Shown here piece by piece: positions 18,380 through 26,973 of a stretch of 64,000 nt of DNA. Origin of the DNA: Streptomyces sp. DI166 (lineage in GTDB: Bacteria > Actinomycetota > Actinomycetes > Streptomycetales > Streptomycetaceae); assembly GCF_900091315.1 (NCBI RefSeq), contig NZ_FLSP01000008.1, forward strand, positions 62,001 to 126,000, given 5' to 3'. Made by a program: the position numbers and the translations under genes. Positions within the stretch are counted from its first letter, which is position 1. Every line of letters starts with the position of its first letter. A model generated the notes under the pieces. The model made no database searches. It was not told the DNA's origin and saw only the letters and a list, made by a program, of their open reading frames with translations.

Positions 18380-18574
18380 ATGTTCGTCGACCCGGCCGAC
18401 CTGACCGCCGCCGACTACCTCGACGCCGCCCGCGAAATGGCCGCCACCAACCGGCCCTTCCTCGCCCACCTGCTCGCCGAGGAAGCTGCCCGCCGCACCG
18501 CCGCACCGGCAACCGCCGCCGGGATCCGCGCCGCCTTCCCCGACCCGACCCTGACCCGCAAGGAGACCGACTGA
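18380..18574 (+). CDS. small conserved AICE protein
   Basis: 64 residues, mostly helical and Ala-rich (DLTAADYLDAAREMAATNR). AAGGAGA precedes the ATG. It lies between the DUF2637 gene and the mobile-element transfer gene, where AICEs regularly carry a protein of this size. No function is recognised. Confidence 0.65.
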   Translation: MFVDPADLTAADYLDAAREMAATNRPFLAHLLAEEAARRTAAPATAAGIRAAFPDPTLTRKETD

Positions 18575-18575
18575 C

Positions 18576-18767
18576 ATGCCCGCCCGCGACTTCTTCCACT
18601 CCGTGCTGCGGATCGGCCCCGTGCAGATCGGCAGCCACCGCGACCGCAACGGCCAGACCAAGCACGCCGCCGTGTGCACCTCGGACGGCTGCGGCTGGTC
18701 CGCCGAGTACTCCAGCCAGTCGGCTGCCCAGCTCGCCGCCCGCACCCACCGCTGCAAGGCCCGCTAG
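18576..18767 (+). CDS. mobile element transfer protein (small, Cys/His-containing)
   Basis: 63 residues. It resembles the small AICE transfer protein with CTSDGCGWSAEYSSQSAAQ and a terminal HRC motif, which could form a zinc site (two Cys, then His and Cys). It starts one base after the previous stop. The role in spreading is known only from context. Confidence 0.75.
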   Translation: MPARDFFHSVLRIGPVQIGSHRDRNGQTKHAAVCTSDGCGWSAEYSSQSAAQLAARTHRCKAR

Positions 18768-18776
18768 GAGGCGACC

Positions 18777-18932
18777 GTGGACGTCCCGCTCTGGTTCGCC
18801 CTGCTCTGTGTCGGAGTCCTCGGCATCAAGCTCGTCCGCCCGCCGCTCTGGCTGGTCCTGGTCCTGATGCTCGGCGGCTACCTCCTCGCCGACAGCCTTC
18901 TGTCCCCCGTGATCGACACCTTCATCGACTGA
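18777..18932 (+). CDS. small membrane protein of the spread operon
   Basis: 51 residues, GTG start after a TAGGAGGCG site. Nearly the whole chain is hydrophobic, with two helices (LWFALLCVGVLGIKLV and LWLVLVLMLGGYLLA). It sits in the row of small Spd-type genes typical of AICEs. Confidence 0.65.
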   Translation: MDVPLWFALLCVGVLGIKLVRPPLWLVLVLMLGGYLLADSLLSPVIDTFID

Positions 18933-18944
18933 GGAGAACCGACG

Positions 18945-19271
18945 ATGCTCCGTCCCAAGCTCCCGACCATGCCCCAGCCCACCGGAACGCCCGCCCGGCC
19001 CACCGTGGTGCAGCCGACCACCGTTACGCCAGGCACCCCCGCCTCTCCGCTGGCCCCTGCTGCCCCGGCTCGGGCCGCATCGACCCGGCCCACGGTGCAG
19101 CTCACGCCTGGCACCGCGCTCGCCCTGGTCGGCGGCGGCACCGCCGTGGTCCTGGTCGTCGGCGCGGTCCTGATCTCCATGCTGCTCGCGGTCGCCATCA
19201 CGGCCGCCTCGGTGGCCGTCTGCGCCCTGGTCCTGCGCTCGCTCCTGGCTTCCAGCGCCAAGCGCCACTGA
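18945..19271 (+). CDS. SpdD-like membrane protein
   Basis: 108 residues. A Pro/Thr/Ala-rich cytoplasmic N-terminus of about 60 residues is followed by one long hydrophobic region (about 62-100), probably two helices. Its size and position match Spd proteins of pSAM2-like elements. RBS GAGGAGAAC precedes ATG. Confidence 0.65.
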   Translation: MLRPKLPTMPQPTGTPARPTVVQPTTVTPGTPASPLAPAAPARAASTRPTVQLTPGTALALVGGGTAVVLVVGAVLISMLLAVAITAASVAVCALVLRSLLASSAKRH

Positions 19272-19286
19272 CCGTTCCGGGAGCGA

Positions 19287-19311
19287 CGCACAAGCCGCCA
19301 AGCACGCCGCC
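19287..19311 (+). repeat. 25-bp direct repeat, copy 1
   Basis: This segment, beginning CGCACAAGCCGCCAAGCACG, is identical to 19928-19952. It lies 50 bases upstream of the GGDEF gene. Confidence 0.8.
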
Positions 19312-19360
19312 GCCTCCCGAGACCCACCCCCGCCAACCGCCATCACCGAAGGGAACGTTC

Positions 19361-19912
19361 ATGGATCCGCACATAGCCGCCGCCTTAGCCCCGTTACTGG
19401 GCTGGGCCGTACACGGCGGCATCCTCACCCACCGACTCGCCTCGGCTCGCCGTGACCCGCTCACCGGCCTGCACACCCGCGCCGGTTGGACCGCCCGCGC
19501 CGAACACGTCATCCGCCGGCACCCGACCGCCGCCGTGCTCCTGGTCGACCTCGACCACTTCAAGACCCTCAACGACACCCACGGCCACGCCGCAGGAGAC
19601 GCCGCCCTCATCGCCGCCGCTGACCGGCTGCGCACCTGGTGCGGACGCAACGGCACCGCCGGTCGCCTCGGCGGGGATGAATTCGTGGCCGTCGTCCAGG
19701 ACCTCGCCGCCGCCGACCTCGGCGCGCTGATCGCTGCGCTGCACCGACCGCTGAACCACGCCGGGGTGTTGCTTCCCCTGGCCGCCTCGGTCGGCGTCTG
19801 CCGCCTGGCTGAGCTGCCGGTCCCTCTGCTGACCGATGCGCTCGCCACCGCCGACGCGGCGATGTACGCGGCCAAGGGCCGCAGCCGCCGGGGCTCGCAC
19901 CCCTCTCGCTGA
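19361..19912 (+). CDS. GGDEF-domain protein (putative diguanylate cyclase)
   Basis: 183 residues. A short hydrophobic N-terminus is followed directly by a GGDEF domain with RDPLTGLHTRAGW, LLVDLDHFKTLND and an intact GGDEF active-site loop in GRLGGDEF. It would make cyclic di-GMP, a signal that binds BldD and controls development in Streptomyces. No sensor domain is attached. GGDEF genes are known passengers of conjugative elements; the role here (host development, transfer timing) is inferred. It starts 49 bases after a repeated 25-base element. Confidence 0.85.
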   Translation: MDPHIAAALAPLLGWAVHGGILTHRLASARRDPLTGLHTRAGWTARAEHVIRRHPTAAVLLVDLDHFKTLNDTHGHAAGDAALIAAADRLRTWCGRNGTAGRLGGDEFVAVVQDLAAADLGALIAALHRPLNHAGVLLPLAASVGVCRLAELPVPLLTDALATADAAMYAAKGRSRRGSHPSR

Positions 19913-19927
19913 CCGGCCGCCGGGTGG

Positions 19928-19952
19928 CGCACAAGCCGCCAAGCACGCCGCC
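19928..19952 (+). repeat. 25-bp direct repeat, copy 2
   Basis: Identical to 19287-19311. It lies 45 bases upstream of the small zinc-ribbon gene, so both copies occupy the same place relative to a start codon. Confidence 0.8.
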
Positions 19953-19997
19953 ACCCGGGGCCGTTCCTTCCAACCGCAATCGAAAGGAACCCCCATC

Positions 19998-20183
19998 ATG
20001 GCCCAGCACACCCCGCCCGCGCCGAGGATCTGCCCGGCCTGCGACGGCTTCGCCTCCGCCGCCGTCACCATCGGCGGCCGTGACCACCGTGGCCACCTGC
20101 GCACCATCACCGCCCACTGCCCAATCTGCCAGGGCACCGGCACCACCGACGCCCGGCGTTCCCCGGAGGGCGCCCGTGCCTGA
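19998..20183 (+). CDS. small zinc-ribbon-like protein
   Basis: 61 residues. Two CxxC pairs (CPAC near the start, CPICQGTG near the end) resemble the DnaJ-type zinc centre. GAAAGGA precedes the ATG. It overlaps the replication initiator start by eight bases (GTG inside its last codons). It probably acts with the initiator, but its function is unknown. Confidence 0.7.
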   Translation: MAQHTPPAPRICPACDGFASAAVTIGGRDHRGHLRTITAHCPICQGTGTTDARRSPEGARA

Positions 20184-21558
20184 ATCGCTGCTCGACCCGA
20201 CCACCCTCGGCGACCTGCTGAGGGTGGCCTCGGCCCCCGACTACCACCGCTGGGAAGACCAGATCCGCCGCACGGGCGGCTGCGCCGACCCCGTCCACCT
20301 CACCGGCTGGACCCTCCACAAGGACAAGACCACCGGCGAGACCCTGCACCACTACACCACCGAACACGAACCCGGCGGACGCCTCCGCATCGCCTGCGGC
20401 AACCGCCGCGCCTCCCGCTGCCCCGCCTGCGCCTGGACCTACGCGGGCGACACCTACCACCTCATCCGCGCGGGCCTGGCCGGTGACGACCGCCGCGACA
20501 TCCCCGCCGCCGTCCGCGACCACCCCCGCGTCTTCGCCACCTTCACCGCACCGTCGTTCGGCCGCGTGCACAACCGGCCCGACCACGGCGTCTGCCGCTG
20601 CGGCATCCGCCATGCCCCCGACGCCCCGGAACTCGGCACCGCCCTGGACCCGAACACGTACGACTACGCGGGCGCGGTGCTGTTCAACAACCACGCCGGA
20701 CAACTCTGGCAGCGCTTCGCCAACCGGCTCCGCCGCGAGATCGCCGCCCGCGCCGGACTCACCCAGCGTGGACTCAAAGAGGTCTGCCGTGTCTCGTACG
20801 GCAAGGTCGCCGAGTTCCAGAAGCGCGGTGCCCTGCACTTCCACGCCGTGATCCGTCTCGACGGATCCGACGGCCCGGACGCCCCGCCGCCGTCCTGGGC
20901 GACCACCGGCCTACTCACCGACGCGATCCGAGCCGCCGTCAGACACGCCTACACCTCGGTCTCGGTCCGGGCCGCCGCCGATCAACCGGCCCGCACCTTC
21001 CGTTGGGGCACCCAGCTCGACATCCGGCCGGTCAAGGCGTTCGGTGACGGCTCGGAGATCACCGAACAAGCCGTCGCCTCCTACGTGGCCAAGTACGCCA
21101 CCAAAGCCGCCGAGAACACAGGCACCCTTGACCGCCGCATCGGCGAGCTTGCCGAGCTCGACCGCCACCAGGTCCCCGACCACACCCGCCGCCTGATCGA
21201 AGCCTGCAAGACCCTCGACCCGCTCTACCCCGACCGGCGGCTCTGGGCCTGGGCCCACATGCTCGGCTTCCGCGGCCACTTCTCCACCAAGTCCCGCCGC
21301 TACTCCACCACCCTCGGCGAACTCCGCCAAGCACGCGCCGACTACCGCGCCGCCCAGGAACGCGCCGCCCTAGGCCTCGACGACCAGGACCGCGAACCGG
21401 ACACCGTCCTCGTCCTCGCCGACTGGCAGTACGCCGGACACGGCCACACCCCCTGCGAATCCGTCCTCGCCGCAACCATCGCCCGCGACCTCCAGCTCAA
21501 CCGCGAAACCGCCCGCGAAGCCCTGCGCGACCTACTCACCGACGAAGGGGGGTGCTGA
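20176..21558 (+). CDS. replication initiator protein (RepSA-like, rolling-circle)
   Basis: 460 residues, GTG start. An N-terminal Cys cluster (CPAC) is followed by a core with the HUH-type metal motif LHFHAV (His221, His223). A downstream SYVAKYATKA segment is likely to hold the nicking Tyr. This matches RepSA of pSAM2 and relatives, which start rolling-circle replication of the excised element. Xis and Int follow at 2 bases and a 1-base overlap, as in pSAM2. Confidence 0.88.
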   Translation: MPESLLDPTTLGDLLRVASAPDYHRWEDQIRRTGGCADPVHLTGWTLHKDKTTGETLHHYTTEHEPGGRLRIACGNRRASRCPACAWTYAGDTYHLIRAGLAGDDRRDIPAAVRDHPRVFATFTAPSFGRVHNRPDHGVCRCGIRHAPDAPELGTALDPNTYDYAGAVLFNNHAGQLWQRFANRLRREIAARAGLTQRGLKEVCRVSYGKVAEFQKRGALHFHAVIRLDGSDGPDAPPPSWATTGLLTDAIRAAVRHAYTSVSVRAAADQPARTFRWGTQLDIRPVKAFGDGSEITEQAVASYVAKYATKAAENTGTLDRRIGELAELDRHQVPDHTRRLIEACKTLDPLYPDRRLWAWAHMLGFRGHFSTKSRRYSTTLGELRQARADYRAAQERAALGLDDQDREPDTVLVLADWQYAGHGHTPCESVLAATIARDLQLNRETAREALRDLLTDEGGC

Positions 21559-21560
21559 CC

Positions 21561-21758
21561 ATGGCCTCGGAACTGCCGAACCGGTTCCTGACGCCCGAGG
21601 ACCTGGTCGAGATGTTCGAGCTTCCCAGCGTCGAGACGGTCTACCAGTGGCGCCGCAAGCGCACCGGTCCCCGTGGCTTCCGCGTCGGCCGGCATCTGCG
21701 CTTCGACCCCACCGACGTACGCGCCTGGGTCGACTCCCAGCTCGGGGAGGCTGCCTGA
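21561..21758 (+). CDS. xis: excisionase (Xis), helix-turn-helix
   Basis: 65 residues with a MerR/HTH_17-type fold: LTPEDLVEMFELPSVETVYQ, then RFDPTDVRAWVDSQ. Its size, charge and position directly before the integrase are those of AICE excisionases. Its stop overlaps the integrase ATG by one base. Confidence 0.88.
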   Translation: MASELPNRFLTPEDLVEMFELPSVETVYQWRRKRTGPRGFRVGRHLRFDPTDVRAWVDSQLGEAA

Positions 21759-23020
21759 TGGCCGGACACGTCCAAGACCGCTGGTACCGCACCGAGACTG
21801 GTCCGGACGGCAAGCCCCGCAAGGTCAAGACCGACCGCTATGGGACCGGAATGCGCTACCGGGCGCGCTACGTCGGCCCCGACGGCACCGAGAAGTCCAA
21901 GAGCTTCCCGGATCGACAGAAGCGGCTCGCCGAGCAGTGGCTGACCGATATCGCCTCGGACATGTCTCGGGGCCGGTACATCGATCCGCGCGCAGCACGG
22001 ATCACCTTCAAGAGCTACGCCGAGAAGTGGCTCAAGACGCACGGCATCGACCCCGCCAGTCAGGTTGTGGTCGAGCAGCGGTTGCGCCTGCACGCGTTCC
22101 GGCTGATCGGCTCTCGGCCTCTGGACTCGTTCCGCCCGGAGCACATCCGGGGCCTGGTGAGCGCGCTGGAGAACGACCCCGCCGTCAGTGGCGGCTACGC
22201 CCGGAACATCTACGGCGACGTGCGGGCCGTCCTGAGCGCGGCCGTCGACGACGGGCTGTTGCCCCGGAATCCGTGCTCCGCGAAGTCCGTCCGCCCGCCC
22301 ACGGCCGAACAGCGGCGCGTCGTGCCGTGGCTGCCTGCTCAGGTTCTGGCGGTCCGTGGGGCACTCCCCCGGCGCTACCGGGCGATGGTGGACGTCGGCG
22401 CGGGGTGCGGGCTCCGTCAGGGCGAGATCGTGGGGCTTGCGGAGGATGCCCTCGACTTCGACGGCGGCATGATTCGCGTGCTCCGACAGGTGAAGCTGAT
22501 CCGGGGCAAGGCCGTCTTCGCTCCACCGAAGTGCAACAAGGAGCGCGACGTACCGTTACCGCCGTCAGTGGCCGAGGCGCTGCGAGCCCACATGGACTCC
22601 TTCAAGCCTGTGGAGATCACCTTGCCCTGGCGCAAGCCGGACGGCCCGAAAGTCTCGGCCCGCCTGCTGTTCACGAACACCGCGAACGGTCTCGTCTGGC
22701 GCAGCAACTTCAACGCGCAGGAGTGGAAGCCCGCCCTCGCGTCGGCCGGTCTGATCGCCGAGGCCGGGGAGGACGGCAAGTACGAGTCCGCTCGCGAACA
22801 CGGGATGCACGCGCTGAGGCACTTCTACGCCTCGGTACTGCTGGACGCGGGCGAAAGCATCAAAGCCGTGAGCGAATACCTGGGCCACTCCGACCCCGGC
22901 CTGACGCTGCGGGTGTACGCGCACCTGATGCCGTCGAGCCAGGAGCGTACGAGGAAAGCCATAGATCGGGTGTTCTTCGCGGCCCCGGTACACCCTGACG
23001 GCCCAGAGACGGCCCAGTGA
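21758..23020 (+). CDS. int: site-specific tyrosine integrase
   Basis: 420 residues. An N-terminal arm-binding and SAM-like core-binding region precedes the catalytic domain with all key residues: Arg220 (CGLRQGE), Lys near 261, His351 and Arg354 (HALRH), His377 (LGHSD) and Tyr387. The gene ends 69 bases before the right repeat, the usual place for an element integrase. It should recombine attP with a site over the rlmN start. Confidence 0.93.
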   Translation: MAGHVQDRWYRTETGPDGKPRKVKTDRYGTGMRYRARYVGPDGTEKSKSFPDRQKRLAEQWLTDIASDMSRGRYIDPRAARITFKSYAEKWLKTHGIDPASQVVVEQRLRLHAFRLIGSRPLDSFRPEHIRGLVSALENDPAVSGGYARNIYGDVRAVLSAAVDDGLLPRNPCSAKSVRPPTAEQRRVVPWLPAQVLAVRGALPRRYRAMVDVGAGCGLRQGEIVGLAEDALDFDGGMIRVLRQVKLIRGKAVFAPPKCNKERDVPLPPSVAEALRAHMDSFKPVEITLPWRKPDGPKVSARLLFTNTANGLVWRSNFNAQEWKPALASAGLIAEAGEDGKYESAREHGMHALRHFYASVLLDAGESIKAVSEYLGHSDPGLTLRVYAHLMPSSQERTRKAIDRVFFAAPVHPDGPETAQ

Positions 23021-23089
23021 GCTGAATCAGGCCCCCTGTCCGCGCCAAACGCGCTGGTAGGGGGCTTCTTGCTGCCCGGCTACTGCCAG

Positions 23090-23129
23090 TTCTCCGGGCT
23101 TCGGCATAACCCATCCAGTGTCGCAGATC
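23090..23129. repeat. right attachment-site repeat (attR) with displaced rlmN 5' end
   Basis: 34 of 40 bases match the left repeat. Read on the minus strand it keeps a GGATGGGTT ribosome site, an ATG and codons for MPKPGEL, comparable with MPAPGEL of rlmN. It therefore looks like the original rlmN start region now separated from the gene. Confidence 0.7.
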
Positions 23130-23174
23130 GATTCGGGTGGCCGGAGCCGCCGGATTTCCCACCCGGCACGCAAC

Positions 23175-23208
23175 GGAACAGGCCCCCGCCAAAGCGGGGG
23201 CCTGTTCC
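23175..23208. terminator. strong stem-loop terminator, bidirectional
   Basis: A perfect 15-base stem (GGAACAGGCCCCCGC paired with its complement) closes a CAAA loop. It lies between the element's right end and cdsA and can serve both convergent units. Confidence 0.85.
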
Positions 23209-23223
23209 AGGATCGAAGGATCG

Positions 23224-24360
23224 TCAGCCCGACCCCACGAACGCCACCAGCAGCAGCCACACCACCGGTGCCGTCGGCAGGAGGGAGTCCAGGCGGTCCA
23301 TGATGCCGCCGTGGCCGGGGAGGAGGGTGCCCATGTCCTTGATGCCCAGGTCGCGTTTGATCATGGACTCGCCGAGGTCGCCCAGCGTGGCGCTGGCCGC
23401 GACCGCGAGGCCCAGGAGCAGGCCCTGCCACCAGGAGCCGTCGTCGATCAGGAACTGCATGCACAGGGCGCCCGCGACCATGGCGAAGGAGACCGCTCCC
23501 AGCAGGCCCTCGCGGGTCTTGCCGGGGCTGATGCGCGGGGCGAGCTTGTGCTTGCCGAAGCGCCAGCCGACGGCGTAGGCGCCGGTGTCGCTGACCACCG
23601 TCAGTACCAGGAACGTCAGGACCCGCCAGGCGCCGTCGTCCGCCGCCAGCATCATCACGACGAACGTCGCCAGGAACGGGACGTAGAACGCCGCGAAGAC
23701 ACCCGCCGTGACGTCCTTGAGGTAGCCCTCGGGTGGCTCGGCCATGCGCCAGACCAGGACGGCCAGCGCGGTGAGCGCCATCGCCACCCAGGCGCCCTCC
23801 GCGTCCCGGACGTACCCGGCGATCACCATGGCGGCGCCGCCGAGAGCCAGGGGCACCAGCGGCGCCTTGATCTCCTTGCGCTCCTGAAGCCGCGAGGTCA
23901 GTTCCCACAGACCCACGACCACGGCGACCACGACAACCCCGACGAACACGGCCTTCACCACGAACAGCGAGGCCACGATCACCGCGCCGAGACCGACGCC
24001 GACCCCTATGGCCGCGCCCAGGTCGCGTCCCGCGCTCTTCTTCTGCGGGCGCGGCGCCGGCTGCGGGGCGTCGGGCATGGGCTCCGGATTCTGCGGCGCG
24101 GTCCGGGGGGCCTGCGCCTGCGGCGTCTCGTCGCGGAACAAGGGGCCGCTCAGCCGAGCAGCCCCCCGGTCGTCATCCTGGTCTCCGCCATACGCGGGTA
24201 CGTCGGGCACGATGGGCATGGGGCGAGTGTGCTGCGCCTCAGGCGCATCGTACGCGGGACCCGCCGGGGCAGCCCCCTGGACAGGCCCCTGGTCGGACGG
24301 TCCCCAGTACCCGGGATGTGGCCCGGAGTGTGGCGGAGCGCCCCAGGAAGAGTCATTCAT
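23224..24360 (-). CDS. cdsA: phosphatidate cytidylyltransferase CdsA
   Basis: Makes CDP-diacylglycerol from phosphatidate and CTP in the membrane. 378 residues. A Pro/Gly-rich cytoplasmic N-terminus of about 130 residues, usual in Streptomyces, is followed by eight hydrophobic helices and the family signature near the C-terminus (DLGESMIKRDLGIKDMG, then GHGGIMDRLDS). The ATG overlaps the frr stop by one base, so the two are coupled. Confidence 0.95.
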   Translation of the reverse strand: MNDSSWGAPPHSGPHPGYWGPSDQGPVQGAAPAGPAYDAPEAQHTRPMPIVPDVPAYGGDQDDDRGAARLSGPLFRDETPQAQAPRTAPQNPEPMPDAPQPAPRPQKKSAGRDLGAAIGVGVGLGAVIVASLFVVKAVFVGVVVVAVVVGLWELTSRLQERKEIKAPLVPLALGGAAMVIAGYVRDAEGAWVAMALTALAVLVWRMAEPPEGYLKDVTAGVFAAFYVPFLATFVVMMLAADDGAWRVLTFLVLTVVSDTGAYAVGWRFGKHKLAPRISPGKTREGLLGAVSFAMVAGALCMQFLIDDGSWWQGLLLGLAVAASATLGDLGESMIKRDLGIKDMGTLLPGHGGIMDRLDSLLPTAPVVWLLLVAFVGSG

Positions 24361-24917
24361 CAGACCTCAAGCAGCTCCGCTTCCTTGTGCTTCAGGAGCT
24401 CGTCCACCTGCGCGACGTACTTCGCGGTGGTGTCGTCGAGCTCCTTCTCCGCACGGCGGCCCTCGTCCTCGCCGACCTCGCCGTCCTTGATCAGCTTGTC
24501 GATGGCGTCCTTGGCCTTGCGGCGGACCGAGCGGATGGACACCTTGGCGTCCTCGCCCTTGCCCTTGGCGACCTTGATGTACTCGCGGCGGCGCTCCTCG
24601 GTCAGCTCGGGGAACACCACACGGATGATGTTGCCGTCGTTACTGGGGTTGACGCCCAGGTCGGAGTCGCGGATCGCCTGCTCGATGTTGCGCAGCGCGC
24701 TCTTGTCGAACGGGGTCACGACCGCCATGCGCGGCTCCGGCACGGAGAACGAGGCCAACTGGTTGATCGGCGTCGGCGCGCCGTAGTAGTCGGCCACGAT
24801 CTTGTTGAACATCGCCGGGTGCGCACGGCCGGTGCGGATCGCGGCGAAGTCCTCCTTGGCGACCACGACGGCCTTCTCCATCTTCTCCTCGGCTTCGAGG
24901 AGGGTCTCTTCGATCAC
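24360..24917 (-). CDS. frr: ribosome recycling factor
   Basis: Releases ribosomes from mRNA after termination, with EF-G. The 185-residue product starts with a GTG ([15 protein letters not shown]) preceded by AGGAG six bases away and ends KEAELLEV, the full normal length. The frame is open for another 64 codons upstream, but that extension has no match to the family and was not used. It lies 145 bases after pyrH. Confidence 0.95.
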   Translation of the reverse strand: MIEETLLEAEEKMEKAVVVAKEDFAAIRTGRAHPAMFNKIVADYYGAPTPINQLASFSVPEPRMAVVTPFDKSALRNIEQAIRDSDLGVNPSNDGNIIRVVFPELTEERRREYIKVAKGKGEDAKVSIRSVRRKAKDAIDKLIKDGEVGEDEGRRAEKELDDTTAKYVAQVDELLKHKEAELLEV

Positions 24918-25062
24918 CACTTGCTCCTGCGTGTCTTGAGTAGGCCCGGCTGCGGTTCCTTGCGAGGGGGCGGCGGCCGGCTGCGTCGCGTCTTCTTCCT
25001 GCACGGTTCCCGACCGGTGGACCATTGTCCATCCCCCGGTCAGGGTCCGTGGGTGTTGCCTG

Positions 25063-25821
25063 TCAGTCCCTGCTGCCCTGGTCACCCACAAGCGTGCCGA
25101 TCTTCTCACCCTTGACGGCGCGGGCGATATTGCCCTCCGCCAGAAGCTCGAACACCAGGATCGGGAGCTTGTTGTCGCGGCACAGCGTGATGGCGGTGGC
25201 GTCGGCGACCTTGAGGTCCCGGGTGATGACCTCGCCGTAGCCGAGGGAGTCGAACTTGACCGCGTCCGGGTTGGCCTTGGGGTCGGAGTCGTAGACCCCG
25301 TCCACGCCGTTCTTGCCCATCAGCAGCGCCTCGGCGTCGATCTCCAGGGCGCGCTGGGCGGCGGTCGTGTCGGTGGAGAAGTACGGCATGCCCATACCGG
25401 CGCCGAAGATGACCACGCGGCCCTTCTCCAGGTGGCGCACGGCGCGCAGCGGGATGTACGGCTCGGCGACCTGGCCCATGGTGATGGCGGTCTGGACCCG
25501 GCTGTCGATGCCCTCCTTCTCCAGGAAGTCCTGGAGGGCGAGGCAGTTCATCACGGTGCCGAGCATGCCCATGTAGTCGGAGCGGGCGCGGTCCATGCCG
25601 CGCTGCTGGAGTTCGGCGCCGCGGAAGAAGTTGCCGCCGCCGATGACGACCGCGATCTGCGCGCCGTCCCGGACGACGGCCGCGATCTCGCGGGCGATCT
25701 TGTGCACCACGTCAGGGTCCACGCCCAGGCCCCCACCGCCGGAGAAGGCCTCTCCGGACAGCTTCAGCAGAAACCGGCCGTGTACTTTGCCGTCGTCGCT
25801 CTTCTGGGCCTTGGTGGTCAT
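25063..25821 (-). CDS. pyrH: UMP kinase
   Basis: Phosphorylates UMP to UDP with ATP; hexameric amino-acid-kinase fold. 252 residues with LLKLSGEAF at the N-terminus, [21 protein letters not shown] and [15 protein letters not shown] 25821 gives the usual short leader. It is separated from tsf by a hairpin, so it may have its own promoter. Confidence 0.95.
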   Translation of the reverse strand: MTTKAQKSDDGKVHGRFLLKLSGEAFSGGGGLGVDPDVVHKIAREIAAVVRDGAQIAVVIGGGNFFRGAELQQRGMDRARSDYMGMLGTVMNCLALQDFLEKEGIDSRVQTAITMGQVAEPYIPLRAVRHLEKGRVVIFGAGMGMPYFSTDTTAAQRALEIDAEALLMGKNGVDGVYDSDPKANPDAVKFDSLGYGEVITRDLKVADATAITLCRDNKLPILVFELLAEGNIARAVKGEKIGTLVGDQGSRD

Positions 25822-25859
25822 GGAGATCCCGCCTCTTTCACGTGTTGCACATACGAAGA

Positions 25860-25906
25860 AGGCCATTGCCGGTGGGGTGTTGGCATCCCATGCGCGGCAA
25901 TGGCCT
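25860..25906 (-). terminator. hairpin between tsf and pyrH
   Basis: A perfect 12-base stem (AGGCCATTGCCG with its complement) closes a 23-base loop. It lies after tsf and just before the pyrH start, so it could end rpsB-tsf transcription or attenuate pyrH. Confidence 0.7.
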
Positions 25907-26003
25907 CCTCGTCAGATCTGCTGTCGTCCGTCACGCCGGTGACGGCGTACCGGGACGACTGCTGTCGACCCTATCGGGGTCGCGCGTCGATCGCGGTACG
26001 GAC

Positions 26004-26840
26004 TCAGATGCCGACCTTGATGCGCGTGAAGCGCTTCAGGGTGACACCGGCCTCCTGCAGGACCTTCTCGACCGACTTCTTGTTGTCGAGGGCGTAGGGC
26101 TGGCCCAGCAGGGTGGCGTCCTTGAAGAAGCCGTTGAGGCGACCCTCGACGATCTTCGGCAGGGCGGCCTCGGGCTTGCCCTCGGCGCGGGTGGTCTCCT
26201 CGGCGACGCGGCGCTCGGACTCGACGACCTCGGCCGGGACGTCGTCCTTGGAGAGGTACTTCGGCGCGAACGCGGCGATGTGCTGCGCAACGCCCTTGGC
26301 CAGGTCGGCGTCGGCCTTGTCCAGCTCGACCAGGACACCGATCTGCGGGGGCAGGTCGGGCATGGTGCGGTGCATGTAGGCGTAGACGAAACCGTCGGCG
26401 AACTGCGCGAAGCGGTCCAGGACGATCTTCTCGCCGAGGTTGGCGTTGGCCTCGTCCACGTACGCCTGGACGGTCTTGCCGGCCTCGATCTCGGAGGCGA
26501 GCAGGGCGTCGATGTCGGCCGGGGAGGTCTTGGCGACGTGCTCGGCGATGGCGGCGGCGACGGCCTGGAACTTCTCGCCCTTGGCGACGAAGTCCGTCTC
26601 GCACTTCAGCTCGACCAGGACACCGGAGGTGTTGTCGTCGGCGATGAGGGAGACCACGGCGCCGTTCTCGGCGGAGCGGCCCTCGCGCTTGGCGACGCCC
26701 TTCTGGCCCTTGATACGCAGCGCCTCGACGGCCTTGTCAACGTTGCCGTCGGCCTCGTCCAGCGCCTTCTTGCAGTCCATCATGCCGGCGCCGGTGAGCT
26801 CACGGAGCTTCTTGACGTCGGCGGCGGTGTAGTTCGCCAT
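26004..26840 (-). CDS. tsf: elongation factor Ts
   Basis: Nucleotide exchange factor for EF-Tu. 278 residues. It has the N-terminal UBA-like domain and signature [16 protein letters not shown], then [15 protein letters not shown] 26840 gives the usual [12 protein letters not shown] start. It follows rpsB on the minus strand. Confidence 0.96.
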   Translation of the reverse strand: MANYTAADVKKLRELTGAGMMDCKKALDEADGNVDKAVEALRIKGQKGVAKREGRSAENGAVVSLIADDNTSGVLVELKCETDFVAKGEKFQAVAAAIAEHVAKTSPADIDALLASEIEAGKTVQAYVDEANANLGEKIVLDRFAQFADGFVYAYMHRTMPDLPPQIGVLVELDKADADLAKGVAQHIAAFAPKYLSKDDVPAEVVESERRVAEETTRAEGKPEAALPKIVEGRLNGFFKDATLLGQPYALDNKKSVEKVLQEAGVTLKRFTRIKVGI

Positions 26841-26878
26841 GAGTCGTTGAGTCTTTCTCGAAGTCGGGAGATCTACCC

Positions 26879-26960
26879 GGTCCGAGCCCCACACGTAGAT
26901 GCGGTTCTCGGACCTACGGGTGAACGGCGGGGGCGTTCAGGATGTCGCCGCCCCCGCCGT
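26879..26960 (-). promoter_or_regulatory. two tandem hairpins between rpsB and tsf (attenuator-like)
   Basis: An 11-base perfect stem (26924-26934 with 26950-26960, ACGGCGGGGGC) and an 8-base stem (26879-26886 with 26907-26914) fill the 133-base gap. They could lower tsf read-through relative to rpsB. Confidence 0.6.
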
Positions 26961-26973
26961 CAACGCTGACTGA

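Larger units (their letters stand above)
9101..23129. mobile_element. pSAM2-like actinomycete integrative and conjugative element (AICE)
   Basis: About 14 kb between imperfect 40-bp repeats at 9101-9140 and 23090-23129. It contains a full AICE backbone: XRE regulator, Nudix protein, FtsK-like transfer ATPase, Spd-type small membrane proteins, RepSA-like initiator, Xis and tyrosine integrase at the right end next to the repeat. It interrupts the cdsA-rlmN neighbourhood: on the minus strand cdsA lies just beyond the right end and rlmN just beyond the left. Cargo includes an IS, a CBASS-like pair and a GGDEF gene. The extent is inferred from the repeats. Confidence 0.85.

Noticed and set aside
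9101..23129. tRNA gene as the integration target of the AICE
   Set aside because: No tRNA-like cloverleaf or 3' tRNA end was found at either repeat; the repeat lies over the rlmN start.
24918..25109. Longer N-terminus for the ribosome recycling factor
   Set aside because: The open frame upstream has no family similarity, and a good ribosome site precedes the GTG that gives the normal 185 residues.
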